From Paulinella micropora (Eukaryota > Cercozoa > Imbricatea > Euglyphida > Paulinellidae): DNA of 64,000 bases. The stretch spans positions 757,501 to 821,500 of the forward strand of contig WBZZ01006573.1 of the NCBI GenBank assembly GCA_019918135.1, written 5' to 3'. Positions 42,309 to 53,446 of this stretch are shown here, in pieces. Within the stretch, counting starts at the first letter, position 1. Every line of letters starts with the position of its first letter. The notes beneath the pieces are model-generated. The model saw nothing but the letters and a program-made list of their open reading frames with translations, made no database searches and was not told where the DNA came from. Both the position numbers and the translations under genes were made by a program.

Positions 42309-42951
42309 CCCCTTGGCGAGGTCAGGCCAGGCTTGGACCCACAAGTGCGATTCTCGCTGCTAGGACACTTACGCGCCGCCTGCTTTATTTTCCGATTGTT
42401 ACGGGAAATTTCCTTGGTTTTGCGGTCATCACAGGAAAAAACAGTCGGTGGCACCAGACACCGGAGCCGTGTTGGGCGAAAAAGCCGGGGCGGGGGGGGA
42501 GGCTGCACAATGTTCGGCCGCGGGGAGGGGGAAGGGAGAAGGGAGAAGGGAGAAAGGAGAGGGGATGCGGGAGGAAGGGGGTCAAGGGGGCTATCCGGCC
42601 AAACGAATAGCCACCCGAGCGGGAGGGCCTGGCCATCTCACGCCACCCGGCCGGAAAAGCAGTGCCTTTCTTGCCACCCAGCCGGAAGACCAGTGCCTCC
42701 CCTGCCACCCCGCCGAGAAAGCAGGGCCTCTCGTGTTCCAGGGGGGGACTCTTCCTGCCCCCGGACCCCACCCCCCGGGGGGGCGCGTCCGGTGCCAGGG
42801 AGGGGCGCAGTGCGGGGGCGGGCGGGAGGGGGAAGAGGCGTCCTCCCTGGGTTCCTGTCCCTGCCGCGCCACGCCGGCGGCCGGGGCGCCGTCTCTCCCC
42901 CCCACTGGGCACCCTTTCCCCACCTGCTAAACTACCAGCCCCGGGCTACAG
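42309..42951. repeat. array spacer 1, right part
   Basis: 42310-42620 parallels 46216-46540 (gaggtcaggccaggcttgg onwards, with the same GGGAGAAG tract). The remainder up to the ATG at 42952 is GC-rich with C and G runs and no paralogue in the window. No gene. Confidence 0.65.
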
Positions 42952-44590
42952 ATGCACCTCCCCGCCCGCCGGCCGTGGCGCCCGTGGCGCCCGTGGCGCC
43001 TCCTCCTGCTCGGGTGGCTCCGGGCCGCCGGCGCCGGGTGCCCGTACCCGCTCCAGTGCCCGACACAAGAGGAGGCGTGCCCCCCCCCCCCCCCCTGGTC
43101 GTGTGCCCCGGCGGTGTGACGGTGCTCGAGCTCACGACAGCAGCCCCACAGGTCAGGTTCGTGTGGCCCCTGTGGCCGCCCACCGCCCCGACTGCGCGCC
43201 GTCGCCAGGCCCAGGCCGCTGTCCCGACGTCGTTCACGGTCGACTGGGGGGACGGCTCGTCCCCCACGCAGTGCCTGGACGCCGGCGCCGCGCCGTGCGC
43301 GCACACGTACGCGTTGGCCGGCACGTACACGGTGACGGCGGACCCCGGCGGACGCTACCCCGTGCGCGGCTGGGCGCTGACGCCGGCCTGGCACGCCGCG
43401 GCGCCCGCGGGCCTGTGGCTGGACGCCATCGTGCTGTGGGGGGAGCTGCGCTTCCACGAGACGAGTGGCTACCACCTGTACTCTGCTCCGGGGCTCGCGT
43501 ACGTACCGCCGCTGAACTCGCTGCCGGAAACGGGGCTCGTGCACGTCTGGGACTACAGCTTCGCGAACCTCACCGCTCCGTTGCCGGACCTGAGCTACGG
43601 ACTCAACCTGTCGTGCGCCGAGTCCGCAGTTGGCCTGTTTGAGGGCTCCACCGGCGTGGCCCGGCCGCTCGGAGCTAGCCGGTGGGACACGCGCCGGCTG
43701 CGCAACGCGAGCCGTGCGTTCGCGGGCCTGCCGGCACTACCCGCGCTGGACCTGTCGCGCTGGAACACCGCCCGGCTCGAGGACGTGACAGAGATGTTCG
43801 ACGGTGGCGCGGCGCTCGCGCGCACAGGCGTCGGCGCCTGGACGTCGCTGCCGAACCTGCAGCGCTTCGCGGGGCTGTTCCGCGGCCTAGCCCGCGGCTT
43901 CCGGGAGCCGCTCACCGCATGGACGACACCCGCGCTCGCCCCCGGCTCGGTGGACTGCTCGCGGCTGGCGCCGTACACGGCGCTCGACCCGACGCGCTAG
44001 CCCGCCGCGTGCTCGCGCTCGCACTTCCTGGCGCTCGTGCGCACGACCTACCCTAGCGCCGTCGCCACCCTGGCGCTGTCGCCCACGGCCGGCCCGGGCG
44101 CGAACTTTACGGTGGACTGGGGGGACAGGTCGGCGCCCGGCTCGTGCGCGCACGCCGACGGCGCCGTCTGCACGCACACGTACGCCAGCGCCGGCGACTA
44201 CTGGCTGCGCCTGAGCGGCCGCGTCGACGGGCTGCGGTACGTAGAGGTCGCGCGGGTAGTGGACGTGGCGTGGGGCGACGTGCAGCTGTACCACCCCGTC
44301 GGCAGCACGACCCCGCTCTTCACGTGGCGGGTCTCCGTTGCGCTACCTGGCGCCGACGGTCGGCTCGCGGGCCCTGCGCGGCGTGGCGCCCGAGTACCTG
44401 CTACGTACGGGATGTTTGTTGGTAATTGTGCTTTGACCAGAACGTCACGGCCTGGAATCTATCTTCGCACCCAAGTGGTGCACAGGCGTGCGTAGATATC
44501 TTCCAAGGTCTTGGTACGCGTATGGGAGGCGGTATCCAGCCAAGCAACCTGCCGGGGCAGTGTACGGACTACGTTCGCGGGTGTGTTAAG
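42952..44590 (+). pseudogene. decayed paralogue of the PKD/BspA surface protein
   Basis: ATG at 42952 (MHLPARRPWRPWRPWRLLLL, signal peptide). It aligns with the 31575 gene through both PKD modules and the first DUF285-like block. Lesions: a poly-C tract at about 43080-43094 shifts the frame; Trp to TAG at 43998; and a deletion near 44325 followed by loss of essentially the whole DUF285 repeat block. The conserved C-terminal segment (DQNVTAWNL..., IQPSNLPGQC, YVRGCVK) follows directly in another frame. It is therefore a non-functional gene with repeat collapse, still clearly colinear with its neighbour. Confidence 0.85.
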
Positions 44591-45070
44591 TAGCACGTCT
44601 AGCTCGACTGCAGGTGATAAGCCGCCAAGGGTGCGTGCCCCGAGCCTAGGCGCAGTCTACATAAAAAGGAGATCTGGTAGAGACGGGGGTCACTGCATAT
44701 CCACCGGTCGGCGCTCCGGGGGGGGGGGGGGGGGGTTGCAGGCTAGGACAGGCGAGGCAGGGAGGGGGAGTGCTCATTCCTGCTCTCCTAGCAGCCCCCC
44801 CCCCCCCCCCCCCGGGGAAGCAGGACTGGGGGGTCAACATCCTCCCTTGTCCCTTCCCGGAGTCTCTGCTAGCTTCCCCCACCCTTGGACACACCCCCGC
44901 CCTCCTCCTACCCACCGCAGCGCCGGCTGGCACGGGAGGCCGTCCAAGAGCAAGCGCTACTAGCACGAGCGGCCCGGCCCTGCCGGTCGGGTGGGCACAG
45001 GACGCCATCGCTTTTCGGTCGGATGGCACGGGACGCCATCGCTTTTCGGTCGGGTGGCACAGGACGCCAC
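44591..45070. other. spacer 2, left part: G- and C-run sequence
   Basis: Homopolymer G at about 44710 and C at about 44805. Then comes a segment shared with 34180-34310 (caccgcagcgccggctggca... caagcgctactagcacgagcggcccggccctgccggtc). No gene. Confidence 0.6.
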
Positions 45071-45770
45071 CCTCTTCCTGCCGGGTGGCACAGATGGCCT
45101 GGGTTGCTAAGTCGGGTGGCACAGATGGCCTGGGTTTCTAAGTCGGGTGGCACAGATGGCCTGGGTTGTTTGGTCGGGGTGGCACAGATGGCCTGGGTTG
45201 CTAGGTCGGGTGGCACAGATGGCCTGGGTTGCTAGGTCGGGTGGCACAGATGGCCTGGGTTGTTTGGTCGGGTGGCACAGATGGCCTGGGTTGCTAGGTC
45301 GGGTGGCACAGATGGCCTGGGTTGTTTGGTCGGGTGGCACAGATTGCCTGGGTTACTAGGTCGGGTGGCACAGATGGCCTGGGTTGCTAGGTCGGGTGGC
45401 ACAGATGGCCTGGGTTGTTTGGTCGGGTGGCACAGATGGCCTGGGTTGTTTGGTCGGGGTGGCACAGATGGCCTGGGTTGCTAGGTCGGGTGGCACAGAT
45501 GGCCTGGGTTGCTAGGTCGGGTGGCACAGATGGCCTGGGTTGCTAGGTCGGGTGGCACAGATGGCCTGGGTTGCTAGGTCGGGTGGCACAGATGGCCTGG
45601 GTTGCTAGGTCGGGTGGCACAGATGGCCTGGGTTGCTAGGTCGGGTGGCACAGTTGGCCTGGGTTGCTAGGTCGGGTGGCACAGATGGCCTGGGTTGCTA
45701 GGTCGGGTGGCACAGATGGCCTGGGTTGCTAGGTCGGGTGGCACAGATGGCCTGTGTCTTTGGTCGGGGT
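45071..45770. repeat. 31-bp minisatellite, about 20 copies
   Basis: The unit is GGTCGGGTGGCACAGATGG followed by CCTGGGTTGCTA, with variants TTGTTT for TTGCTA and an occasional extra G. The array is uninterrupted for ~700 bp, and diverged units occur in spacer 1 at 34310-34530. Translated open frames in both directions are artefacts. There are no spacers of unique sequence, so it is not a CRISPR array. Confidence 0.95.
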
Positions 45771-46560
45771 GGCACCAGTCACCTGATACCCTCGGGAGGG
45801 GAGGGTATTCGTTTGGCCGGATATTTTACCTGCCTTTTTTTTCTCCCCTCTCTTCTCCCCTCTCCCCTCCCGCGGCCCAACATTGTGCAGGCCCCGCCCG
45901 GGCTGGTCCGTCCAGTATGGCGGTCCGGTGGCCAGTGCCACCGGTAGCTTTTTTTGCCCGACCGCAGGACCAGGCGAATTTTCTTTGCCTAACCAAAAAA
46001 ATAAATCCTATGACTTGTAAGTGTCCAAGTAGCGAGAATCGCACTTGTGGTTCGAGGCCTCGGGAGGGGGTGCCACCCCAGATGCGTAAAATCAGGCACT
46101 GCCTCCTACAAGACAAAAAAAACACCGCTATCTACGGGTAAAAAAAGGAAAAAGTTAAATTAGTGATTGGTTGTCGATAGGCAGGACTGGCTCCGATGCC
46201 ATTTTGTACCCGGGTGGCACCGTAACCTCCCAGCAAGGTCAGGCCAGGCTTAGACCCACAAGTGCGATTCTCTCTACTAGGACACTTACGCGCCGCCGGC
46301 TTTATTTTCCGGTTGTTACGGGAAATTTCATTGGTGTTGCGGTCATCACAGAAACAGCAGTCGGTGGCACCAGGCACCGGAGCCGTGTTGGGCGAAAAAG
46401 CCGGGGCGGGGGGGCTGCACAATGTTCGGCCGCGGGGAGGGGGAAGGGAGAAGGGAGAAGGGAAGGGAGAATGGAGAGAGAAGAAGGGAGGGGGGGAGAA
46501 AAAAGGCAATCGATGGTATCCGGCCAAATGAATCTAGCCACCCGACCGGGAAAAGCCACC
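45771..46560. repeat. array spacer 2, paralogous to 34.56-35.02 and 42.31-42.62 kb
   Basis: This uninterrupted copy joins the two spacer-1 parts that the DIRS-like element separates. The sequence gtacccgggtggcaccgtaa then cctcccagcaaggtcagg (around 46207-46240) is the pre-insertion site. No gene. Confidence 0.85.
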
Positions 46561-47199
46561 CCCGCCCCCCGTCCGGGGCCGCCCGTCACTCCCGGCGTGA
46601 CCGTCGGTCGGCGGCGTCACCGTCGGTCGGACCCGGCTGACGGTGCTACCGCCGTGCCTGCCTGACTGCCGGTCGGACCCGGCTGACGGTGCCACCGCCG
46701 ACTCTGTCTGACTGCCAATCGGAACCGGCCGGGGGCGCCACCTCCTACCCAACCCTCTGTCCACCGGCCGGGGGGTGCCACCACCCGCTCCTGCCGCGGG
46801 GCCGGGGGAGAGGTGCCACCAGGCTTCCGTACCTGGCCCAGCAGTGCCACCGGTCGTTCCGGCCCGGCCAGGGAGTGCCACCCGAGGAGGCTCGCCGTTC
46901 GTGCCGCCGCCCGGGCGGCGCGTTCGTGCTGGCAGCACCTGCCTGCACCTGCCTGCACCTGCCTGCGCCCGCCGGCCGGGCCAGCCCAAGAGGGGGGGAA
47001 GCCGGAGGGGGGGTGAGAATCCTCGAGTGGGCGGCGGTGTGTTTCGTGCGTTGGGGATAATTTTAATCAGGCGCCACCAGCCGGGCGGGGGGGGCGTAGC
47101 TTCCTGCCCGGTAGGAATTTACTCTGCTGGTCTGAGCAGCCTGGGCGCCGGGGCTGCTGGCTGCGACGCACGAGCACGTGGTGGCCGCGCGTGCACTTC
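46561..47199. other. C/G-rich stretch with imperfect short tandem repeats, no gene
   Basis: Two to three copies of 'gtcggacccggctgacggtg' type sequence lie at 46600-46700, and 'cacctgcctgcacctgcctg' at ~46940. Competing GC-rich open frames exist on both strands; none is preferred. Confidence 0.5.
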
Positions 47200-47858
47200 C
47201 TAGGGCTCCGAGCCGGCGAGCTTGATCTCCGTGGCCGCCCGCGCCGCTACGTGCGCGGGCAGGAGCTGGATGACCGCGCCGGCGGCCACTAGCTTCGCTT
47301 GCACGTCCTTGCTCTTGGTTAGGTGTAGCTGCTGCAGGCACAAGGCCTCTGCCAGGAGGGTATGCAGCCGCACGAAGTGCTGCAAAGTGTCGCTGTGGCC
47401 AAAGTGCGAGATCTCGATGTAGGGTGTGACCTCGCGCTTGCGGGCGATCGCGCTGGACAGCTGCGCGCAGCTCTGGATAAGCAAGGACTGCGCCTCCTGC
47501 AGCAGTTCCAGTCACCGATGTCGTGGCCCCGGCCGCTGCCGGGCTCAGGGCCGGGCGGCTGCTGCTCGGGCGTGGGGGTCGACCCCGCGGGCGCCCCCCC
47601 GGCGGAGGCAGGCTCCGCGGGTGCCGCGGGCGCCGAGGCGGTGGCAGAGGTCGGGTCCGCGGGTGCCGCGGGTGTCGAGGCCTCGGCGGACGTCGGCTCC
47701 GCGGGCGCCGTCCCTGCGTCGGGGGCCTCCGTGCCAGTCTTCTGTCGTTTGGGGTCTAGTGTCTCCCCGCCCCAGGGATCCTCCAGTGGAGGGGTAAGAC
47801 CGTGCCTTCTCTTCCGTGGCGCCTTCCTGCTCGAGGCGGGAGGGCTAGGCGCTTCCAT
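47200..47858 (-). pseudogene. unknown protein with basic N-terminus and Ala/Pro repeats, frameshifted
   Basis: ATG at 47858. The N-terminus SSRKAPRKRRHG and PKRQKTG look like a bipartite nuclear localisation signal. Then an APAEP/SAEAS repeat of ~60 residues follows. After a one-base shift near 47500 comes a helical domain (LLQEAQSLLIQSCAQLSSAI, VRLHTLLAEALCLQQLHLT, LVAAGAVIQLLPAHVAARAA) ending at 47200. No family recognised. It is the next leftward gene after the primase, 0.5 kb downstream, across a tandem-repeat intergenic segment. Confidence 0.5.
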
Positions 47859-47871
47859 CTCTGTGCCTGCC

Positions 47872-48185
47872 GACAGATGTGCTTCCTACCCCTCCCTGTC
47901 GCTCGGCGCACACGCAGGGGGGAGGAGGCGCCCCCCGTGCAGCCGTCGCGGGGGGGGGGGGGGGGGGGAACCCCCCCCCGGACAGATGTGCTGCCTACCC
48001 CTCCCTGTCGCTCGGCGCACACGCAGGGGGGAGGAGGCGCCCCCCGCACAGCCGTCGCGGGGGGGGGGGGGGGGGGGGGGAGGGGGGGGGGCGCACCCCC
48101 CCCCCCCCGACCAATGTGCTGCCTACCCTATCCTGCCGCTCGGTGCAGACGCAGGGGGAGGAGGCGCACACGTGGCGCGGTTGTA
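47872..48185. repeat. three tandem ~120-bp units
   Basis: Each unit reads gatgtgctgcctacccctcc, then ctcggcgcacacgcagg, then aggaggcgcccccc, followed by G-run and C-run blocks. The third copy is partial. It lies between two leftward genes. Confidence 0.85.
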
Positions 48186-48355
48186 GCCGAGGGGGGGCTC
48201 TACTACCGTTGCTACTAGTAGAAGCGGCAGCGCTATGGTGATGGTGGCGGGATGACTTCTCAGACCCCTTCGCCAAACGGGGGGTCCGAGAGGAGGGAGG
48301 GCGGAGTGCACGCGATGCTCGCTCGCGCACTGGCAAGCAAGGCTCCAGTGCATCA

Positions 48356-49115
48356 TCATCTGGACACAAAGGCAAGCAAACAATACTGGCACTCGGATAA
48401 AAAGGGAACATGATTTTGATATTTTTTTGGACCTTGGTCATCCAGCTTGTTCTCGACTTTTTGTTCTTTTCTCTTTTTATCTGAGGGCATCTCTTTTTCG
48501 TACGGAGAGCCTGTTTGGGCGGTCGAGTCTTGGGGCAAGGGCAAGGAGACGGAGCGGGGCTGCGTGAGCAAGAGCTTGTAGCGTGTAGCCTCAGGCAGCA
48601 GCAGGCGAGCCTTGGAGACGTGGCGAGTGCATTCGCCATTGAAGCAGATGAGGATCAGCTCTGTCAGGCACAGTTTGACGAGTAGGCGGTTGCTGGAGTG
48701 GCAGCGGGCTGTTCGTTTCTGGGCGTTCCGGAACGGGCAGATGGCGGTGTTCTTGACAGTGTAGGCTTGAATACAGCCCTGGGGGTTCCAAGTGATGTTT
48801 TCGAATCGGACGCTTTGCCCCAGGTAGGGCGCCTCGTGTGCTAGTAGGAGGGCCCTCATCTGCGCCTCGGTGTAAGTGCCATGTGCGCCGATGGTGACGA
48901 GGACGGGCAAGTCTGCGCCCTCTGGCGCAGGCTGGGGCGCCAGGCTGATCTGCCCCGTGAGTTCGGAGCCCCAAGGCAGTTGGGCAACGGGGCACGGGCT
49001 GGGTTGCGCACCTGACGACGACGACGACGAAGAAGAAGAAGAAGAAGAAGAAGAAGAAGAAGAAGAAGAAGAAGAAGAAGAAGAAGAAGAAGAAGAAGAA
49101 GAAGAAGAAGAAGAA

Positions 49116-49147
<32 letters not shown>

Positions 49148-50209
49148 AGACGCGGCGCCTGCACGGCTCGGGTGGGGTGAGGAGGTCCCCCTCTTGCGTT
49201 CAGGACGGGTGCGCGGCGTGGGTTTACTGTGCCGCGCGCCGAAAAGCGCCTCGGCGCCAGGCTGGTGCCAGGCAGGACCCGCCCGCGTGGCGTCGGTTTC
49301 GCCGACGCTGGACAGCGCGACGAACTCGTCTAGCTCGAGTTCGGTCATGTGCTGGGCGGGGGAGAAGCGGAGACTTGTGACGAGAAGGTCGTATGGAGGA
49401 TCTTGGAGGTCGGCTGTGTGGGAACTAGAAAAGGGCGAGGAGCTGGAGCTGCAGAGGTCGTAGCGTCCGAAGGGCATGAGGGGTCGCTGGGCGTAGACGG
49501 GTTTGTGGCAATAAGAGCCATAGGGGCAGAGCCCAAGGTCGCCCGGGGGTGCCTGGAAGCAGCCCTCGCACGGCCTGCGTTTGGCCTTGTCGCAGAACGG
49601 GTAACGGCACATCCCTCCTCCTTTTTTATAGATGGAAAGGTCGACGATGGTGGACAGGTCGAGGTCCGCGAAGGCCGGACAGAGGCACAAGAAGTCCTTG
49701 GTCGCCTGGCGCACGAGGAGCACCGCATCGGCCCACCCCAGGACTAGGCGTGGGAAGACCAGGTGGTAAGACAGTTTGTTGTAGACCCTGAGCTGTCGGT
49801 GGCGTGCGGGCCGCGCACTCGGCCCCGGCGCACCAGCCCCGCCGTCGGGAGCGGGCTGCGCGTCGTCGAGATTCTGCCATTTTTTCACTTAGCCATGGCT
49901 TTGCAGGATGTGTGCGGTGCAGGCGGCCCAGGCCTGGTCAGTGGTTAGCGCGCCCTCTGCGACTAGACGGATAATGATGCGTCGCGATAGCACGACGAGG
50001 AAGCAGCGTAGAAAGTCCAAGAAGCGCTCGGTCAGCTGCGGACTCTCCTTGCCGTCTAGATCCACGATGAGAGCCGATGGGTCTTGAATGACCTGCACCA
50101 GGGCGAACCGGTTGAGCTGTGCCGCGTGTGGACTGTGTGCCAATCTGCGCAGCAGGCCGGCCACGAGTCTTTCCTCGGAGGGAGTCAGATGCAGCTTGCC
50201 CCCCGACAT
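48356..50209 (-). pseudogene. UL52-like archaeo-eukaryotic primase (AEP/PrimPol type) with one in-frame stop
   Basis: The first ATG is at 50209; the frame is open from 50299. Motif I, LIVDLDGKE (catalytic Asp pair, ~50062-50054), is followed by motif II, KLSYHLVFP (SxH, ~49771-49763), and motif III, IVDLSIYKKGGGMCRYPFCDKA (~49645-49585, Asp...Tyr...Arg...Lys). The C-terminal zinc motif AICPFRN...RCHSSN...CFNGEC (~48745-48630) matches herpesvirus UL52/PrimPol zinc ribbons. A single TAA at 49889-49891 interrupts otherwise continuous coding. A ~45-residue Ser run from a (GAA/TTC)n microsatellite separates catalytic and zinc regions. The gene is ~620 codons. It would prime DNA replication, perhaps with the SF1 helicase at 59650-62269. 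Confidence 0.8.
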
Positions 50210-50277
50210 TAAAGTGAAATTTGGTTTGAGCTTTTGCTTGCGCACGCGACGAGAACGGTTAAACCCGTGTCTATGCG

Positions 50278-51890
50278 GTGTTGGTTGATTTAAAGGCGTC
50301 TAATCTTCTTGTGTACACGGCCCACGCCTCGAGCAGACACAAGGCGAGGGCACCGAGCGTTTGCTTGGGCCATGCGGGCTTGTACGAGTGCGATCTTAAC
50401 GCATCTGCCAGCGAGCTGAGCCTTCGCTCGTTGCAATTGCTAAGCAGCCTGAACAAAGACAAGGACACGCCACTGCATACCCAACTGAGCCTTGGCGTAT
50501 TTGTCACTTTACTGGCCAACGACATGGCAGGTCCCGAATCCTCCAACAAGTGGCAGGAGGCGTTCCAAAGCGGTGTGCAATTATTACAAGATAAGCTCCA
50601 GGAAAAAGCAGCTGCTCCAGGCACCCAGCAGAGCAAGCTTGATCTTCTAAAGAAAGCTGTAGCTTTGGTTGCAAATCTGCGGTTTCCCCCAGAAAGAAAA
50701 TACATATCTTTTTTGGACGTGTTGGTTCATTATGCAGAAACCGAAGAACCCGAAGATGAAACCGAAGAACCAGAAGATGAAACCGAAGAACCCGAAGATG
50801 AAACCGAAGAACCGACGATGAATCCTGGATTCATGCAAAAAAGTTCTTTAAATTTGAAGTAGAAGGTGCGAAGGGGTTGGAGGCGCTACACGACTACTCC
50901 ATTACCACCAAACCGGGGGCAATGCACATGACCGCTGCGGCCGAGCAGTACACGAAACTTTTGTACAAGGTCTTTGCGTGCAAGCAATGTGGAAAAACTC
51001 GGTCTCCTGACAAGGGAAGCATCAAGGAATTCTTCAAAACGCTACAGAAGCGCTGCGAAAACCATCGAATACCTAGATGGCTCCGCAACGCGAAGAATGT
51101 TAGCGGGTTGCTTTCCCATTACCAGCGCCGTTTCCACCATGCTGAAAAGAAGAAGAAATCTGAAGACGACAGATCTCCACTTGTGTTTTGGGATGAAAAA
51201 GAATCAAAGCGCACCAATATTGTTACGTTTTTTTTATTGATGGTTGCCAGTACGAAGGCCTAGCAAAAGGTTATGAGCAATGGAGCTCTTTTCTGTGCCT
51301 GCACAAAAATGGAGCTAGCGAGACGCGCGGATTCAGCAAAATTAAGCCTCACTGGTCGGACACATTTAAAAAAAAACAACATTGAAAAAAATCATAATTT
51401 CTTGTTCTGCTACACCCAGCCCGACGACGAGGGCCTGCTAGCCAACATTGCTGTCGACGAAAAAAAAGAGATTTTTGGCCAAGCCTGGGCACAACTGTGG
51501 GGTCTTATGCATCGGTACGCCAACGCGCTGTGGAGCTTCTCTGAGAGCACAGCTGAAGAGGCCAAGGATTTTCCGGTTTTTTACTTTAACCCTGGGACCC
51601 GAAAGATGTGGCGGTCTATCGTTTCGAGTTTGGGAACGAAACGCTGGTCAGGGTCCGCCTCTTGGAACCCAGGCTCCTGGCCAAAAGGGCGCCCCACCAA
51701 GTCCTGCGCAAAGGCCTACACACAAGCATGATGCAGATGCTGCCCTTCAAACTCAACAACGCCGCCGAGCTCGCGGTGGTATTCTACTTGTCCTTGCTAG
51801 CAAACGGAGCCAACCTGAGCGCTGGCCATGTCTGTTTCGCCACGGAAGCTGGACGACAAATGGCGCTGTCCCCACTGGTCAAGGCGATAA
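50278..51890 (+). pseudogene. unknown protein with ETEEPED repeats, broken and truncated
   Basis: Divergent from the primase. The N-terminal frame (YTAHASSRHKARAPSVCLGH) runs through four TEEPEDE repeats of 21 bp. It shifts near 50815 (ESWIHAKKFFKFEVEGAKGL) with a Cys pair, CKQCGK. It shifts again in a T-run near 51228 (DGCQYEGLAKGYEQWSSFLC) and an A-run near 51370 (FLFCYTQPDDEGLLANIAVD), then once more near 51600 (VYRFEFGNETLVRV). Coding fades at ~51890, where a copia fragment begins in frame. About 530 codons, no known family. Repeated homopolymer shifts suggest decay or assembly indels. Confidence 0.5.
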
Positions 51891-52666
51891 ACAATACTGG
51901 CAAACTCAAAGACTGGCAACGGACGCTTGCGGCCGCACCCTATGTAGCCAACAAACTAAACTTAGCGAACCGCCCGAACGATATCGGTTTGCTGTCCAGA
52001 ATCAGCTCAAAGCAGGCGAGTGTCCCAGAGGCGGTCACGGCTATTGCATGCTTAGCCGAGCATCAGGCAAACAAGGAGAAATTCGATTATTGTGCGGCAG
52101 AGCAACTGCTTCGCTACTTCGTCCATGTGAGCAACAGGGGTGTGCGGTTTGCGTTCGACGGCAACAGAGTGTTTGAGGCGGACTCAGATTCGTCGTTGGG
52201 AAGTGGGGAAAAGATGTATTCCAGGACGGGGGGAGTGGTGTTTCTGGCTGGTGGGCCGGTTGCGATCAGGTCTACGACTCAGAAGCATCTTGCTACTGGG
52301 ACGCAGGAAAGCGAGACGTACGCTGCGTCTGAGGTCTTGCACGACTTGGAGGCGGTTCGCAACGTGGTGAAGTCTTTACCATGGTCGGACTTCAATCCGC
52401 TTAGCAAGGAGTTGATGTCGACGCCGGTGTTGAATGTTGATAATCAGGCCACGGTGAGTACGGCACCAAATTCAGTGTTTGGCAAGCGGTTGCGACATAT
52501 TGCACTTCGACACCATCACTTGACTGAATCGATACGTAAGGGGGAGGTTGTGGTCAGATGGGTACCGTCGGAGGACAATCGAGCTGACATATTGTCAAAG
52601 AAGATCGTGAGCCCCTCAGTGTTTAAGCGCGGTGCTGACAGGCTGACTGGACACTATGCAAAGTGA
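51891..52666 (+). mobile_element. Ty1/copia retrotransposon fragment (RT end and RNase H)
   Basis: KLNLANRPNDIGLLSRISSK is the C-terminal RT region of copia polyproteins. AAEQLLRYFVHVSNRGVRFA, GGVVFLAGGPVAIRSTTQKH, GTQESETYAASEVL, VLNVDNQATVSTAPNSV and VVRWVPSEDNRADILSKKI are successive RNase H blocks. The stop is at 52664-52666. Gag, protease, integrase and most of RT are missing. The upstream coding sequence in the same frame belongs to a different gene, so this is a truncated insertion that created a chimeric ORF. Confidence 0.88.
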
Positions 52667-53120
52667 CTCTCTCTATGCGAAGTGACTCTTTCTGCTCTTA
52701 AGCAATTGAGGCTCAGCTCATATTAGTAGGTAGTGATTTAGGATGGCAGATAGTATGACTACGTCCTATTGAATTAGGGCGAGCTTTATACCAAGTTCTT
52801 TGTTAGAATAGAATTGGTAATTATAATTCATTAGGCCGTGTAATTTGACAATTAAGGACTGAAATCTTTATTGATAGGACTGACAGTATTCATTTGACTT
52901 GAATAATTACGATTAGACTGATCAGTTAAAGTGTGATAGTCAGGACAGGACACGCGTCTTAGTAGCGCGCCAACTTTATGTACCTCAATCTGTGTATAAG
53001 TAAAACAACTCAGATTTGCCTAATTCAGCAAGTCATTAAGTGCTCCGGTTCCTAACACCGTTCTACTATTCAAGTTAATATAAAGACAATAAATCCCTTT
53101 GTTAAGCTCGCAAATTACTT
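52667..53120. other. probable 3' LTR region of the copia fragment, unproven
   Basis: AT-richer sequence directly after the RNase H stop, with no ORF. A 3' LTR is expected here, but no second LTR is present in the window for comparison, and the ends cannot be set. Confidence 0.3.
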
Positions 53121-53393
53121 CAAACAAATATTGATTCATATGCATGCAGCTACACGTGCTTGAAGAGCTGCCACAGTGGCTTACCTGTAGCGGTAGCACG
53201 CACCAAATGTCTTGGCGGCGGGCTGCGGCGCCGGTTCCGCCCCATGAAAATATTCTTCACTAAAAAATAATATTCACAATATGCCGGGGCGGCTCGGCTC
53301 GCTGTCTCTCGCCGTTTGGACTCAAAGCAGTGTGTTTGGGCCGCCCCAGCCGGGTCCTGCCAGCGTGCCGGAGAAAATCGTTCAGCAGGTTGC

Positions 53394-53446
53394 AGGGTTA
53401 GGGTTATTAGGGTTAGGGTTAGGGTTAGGGTTAGGGTTACGGTTAG
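53394..53446 (+). repeat. interstitial (TTAGGG)n, first array
   Basis: Seven to eight units with single deviations (ttattaggg, ttacgg). It follows the motif aaaatcgttcagcaggttgc. Confidence 0.9.

Noticed and set aside
45107..45484. Open frames of repeated HLCHP or MAWVARSGGTDG peptides; possible CRISPR-like array
   Set aside because: Translation of a 31-bp minisatellite in several frames; no unique spacers between repeats and a eukaryotic context.
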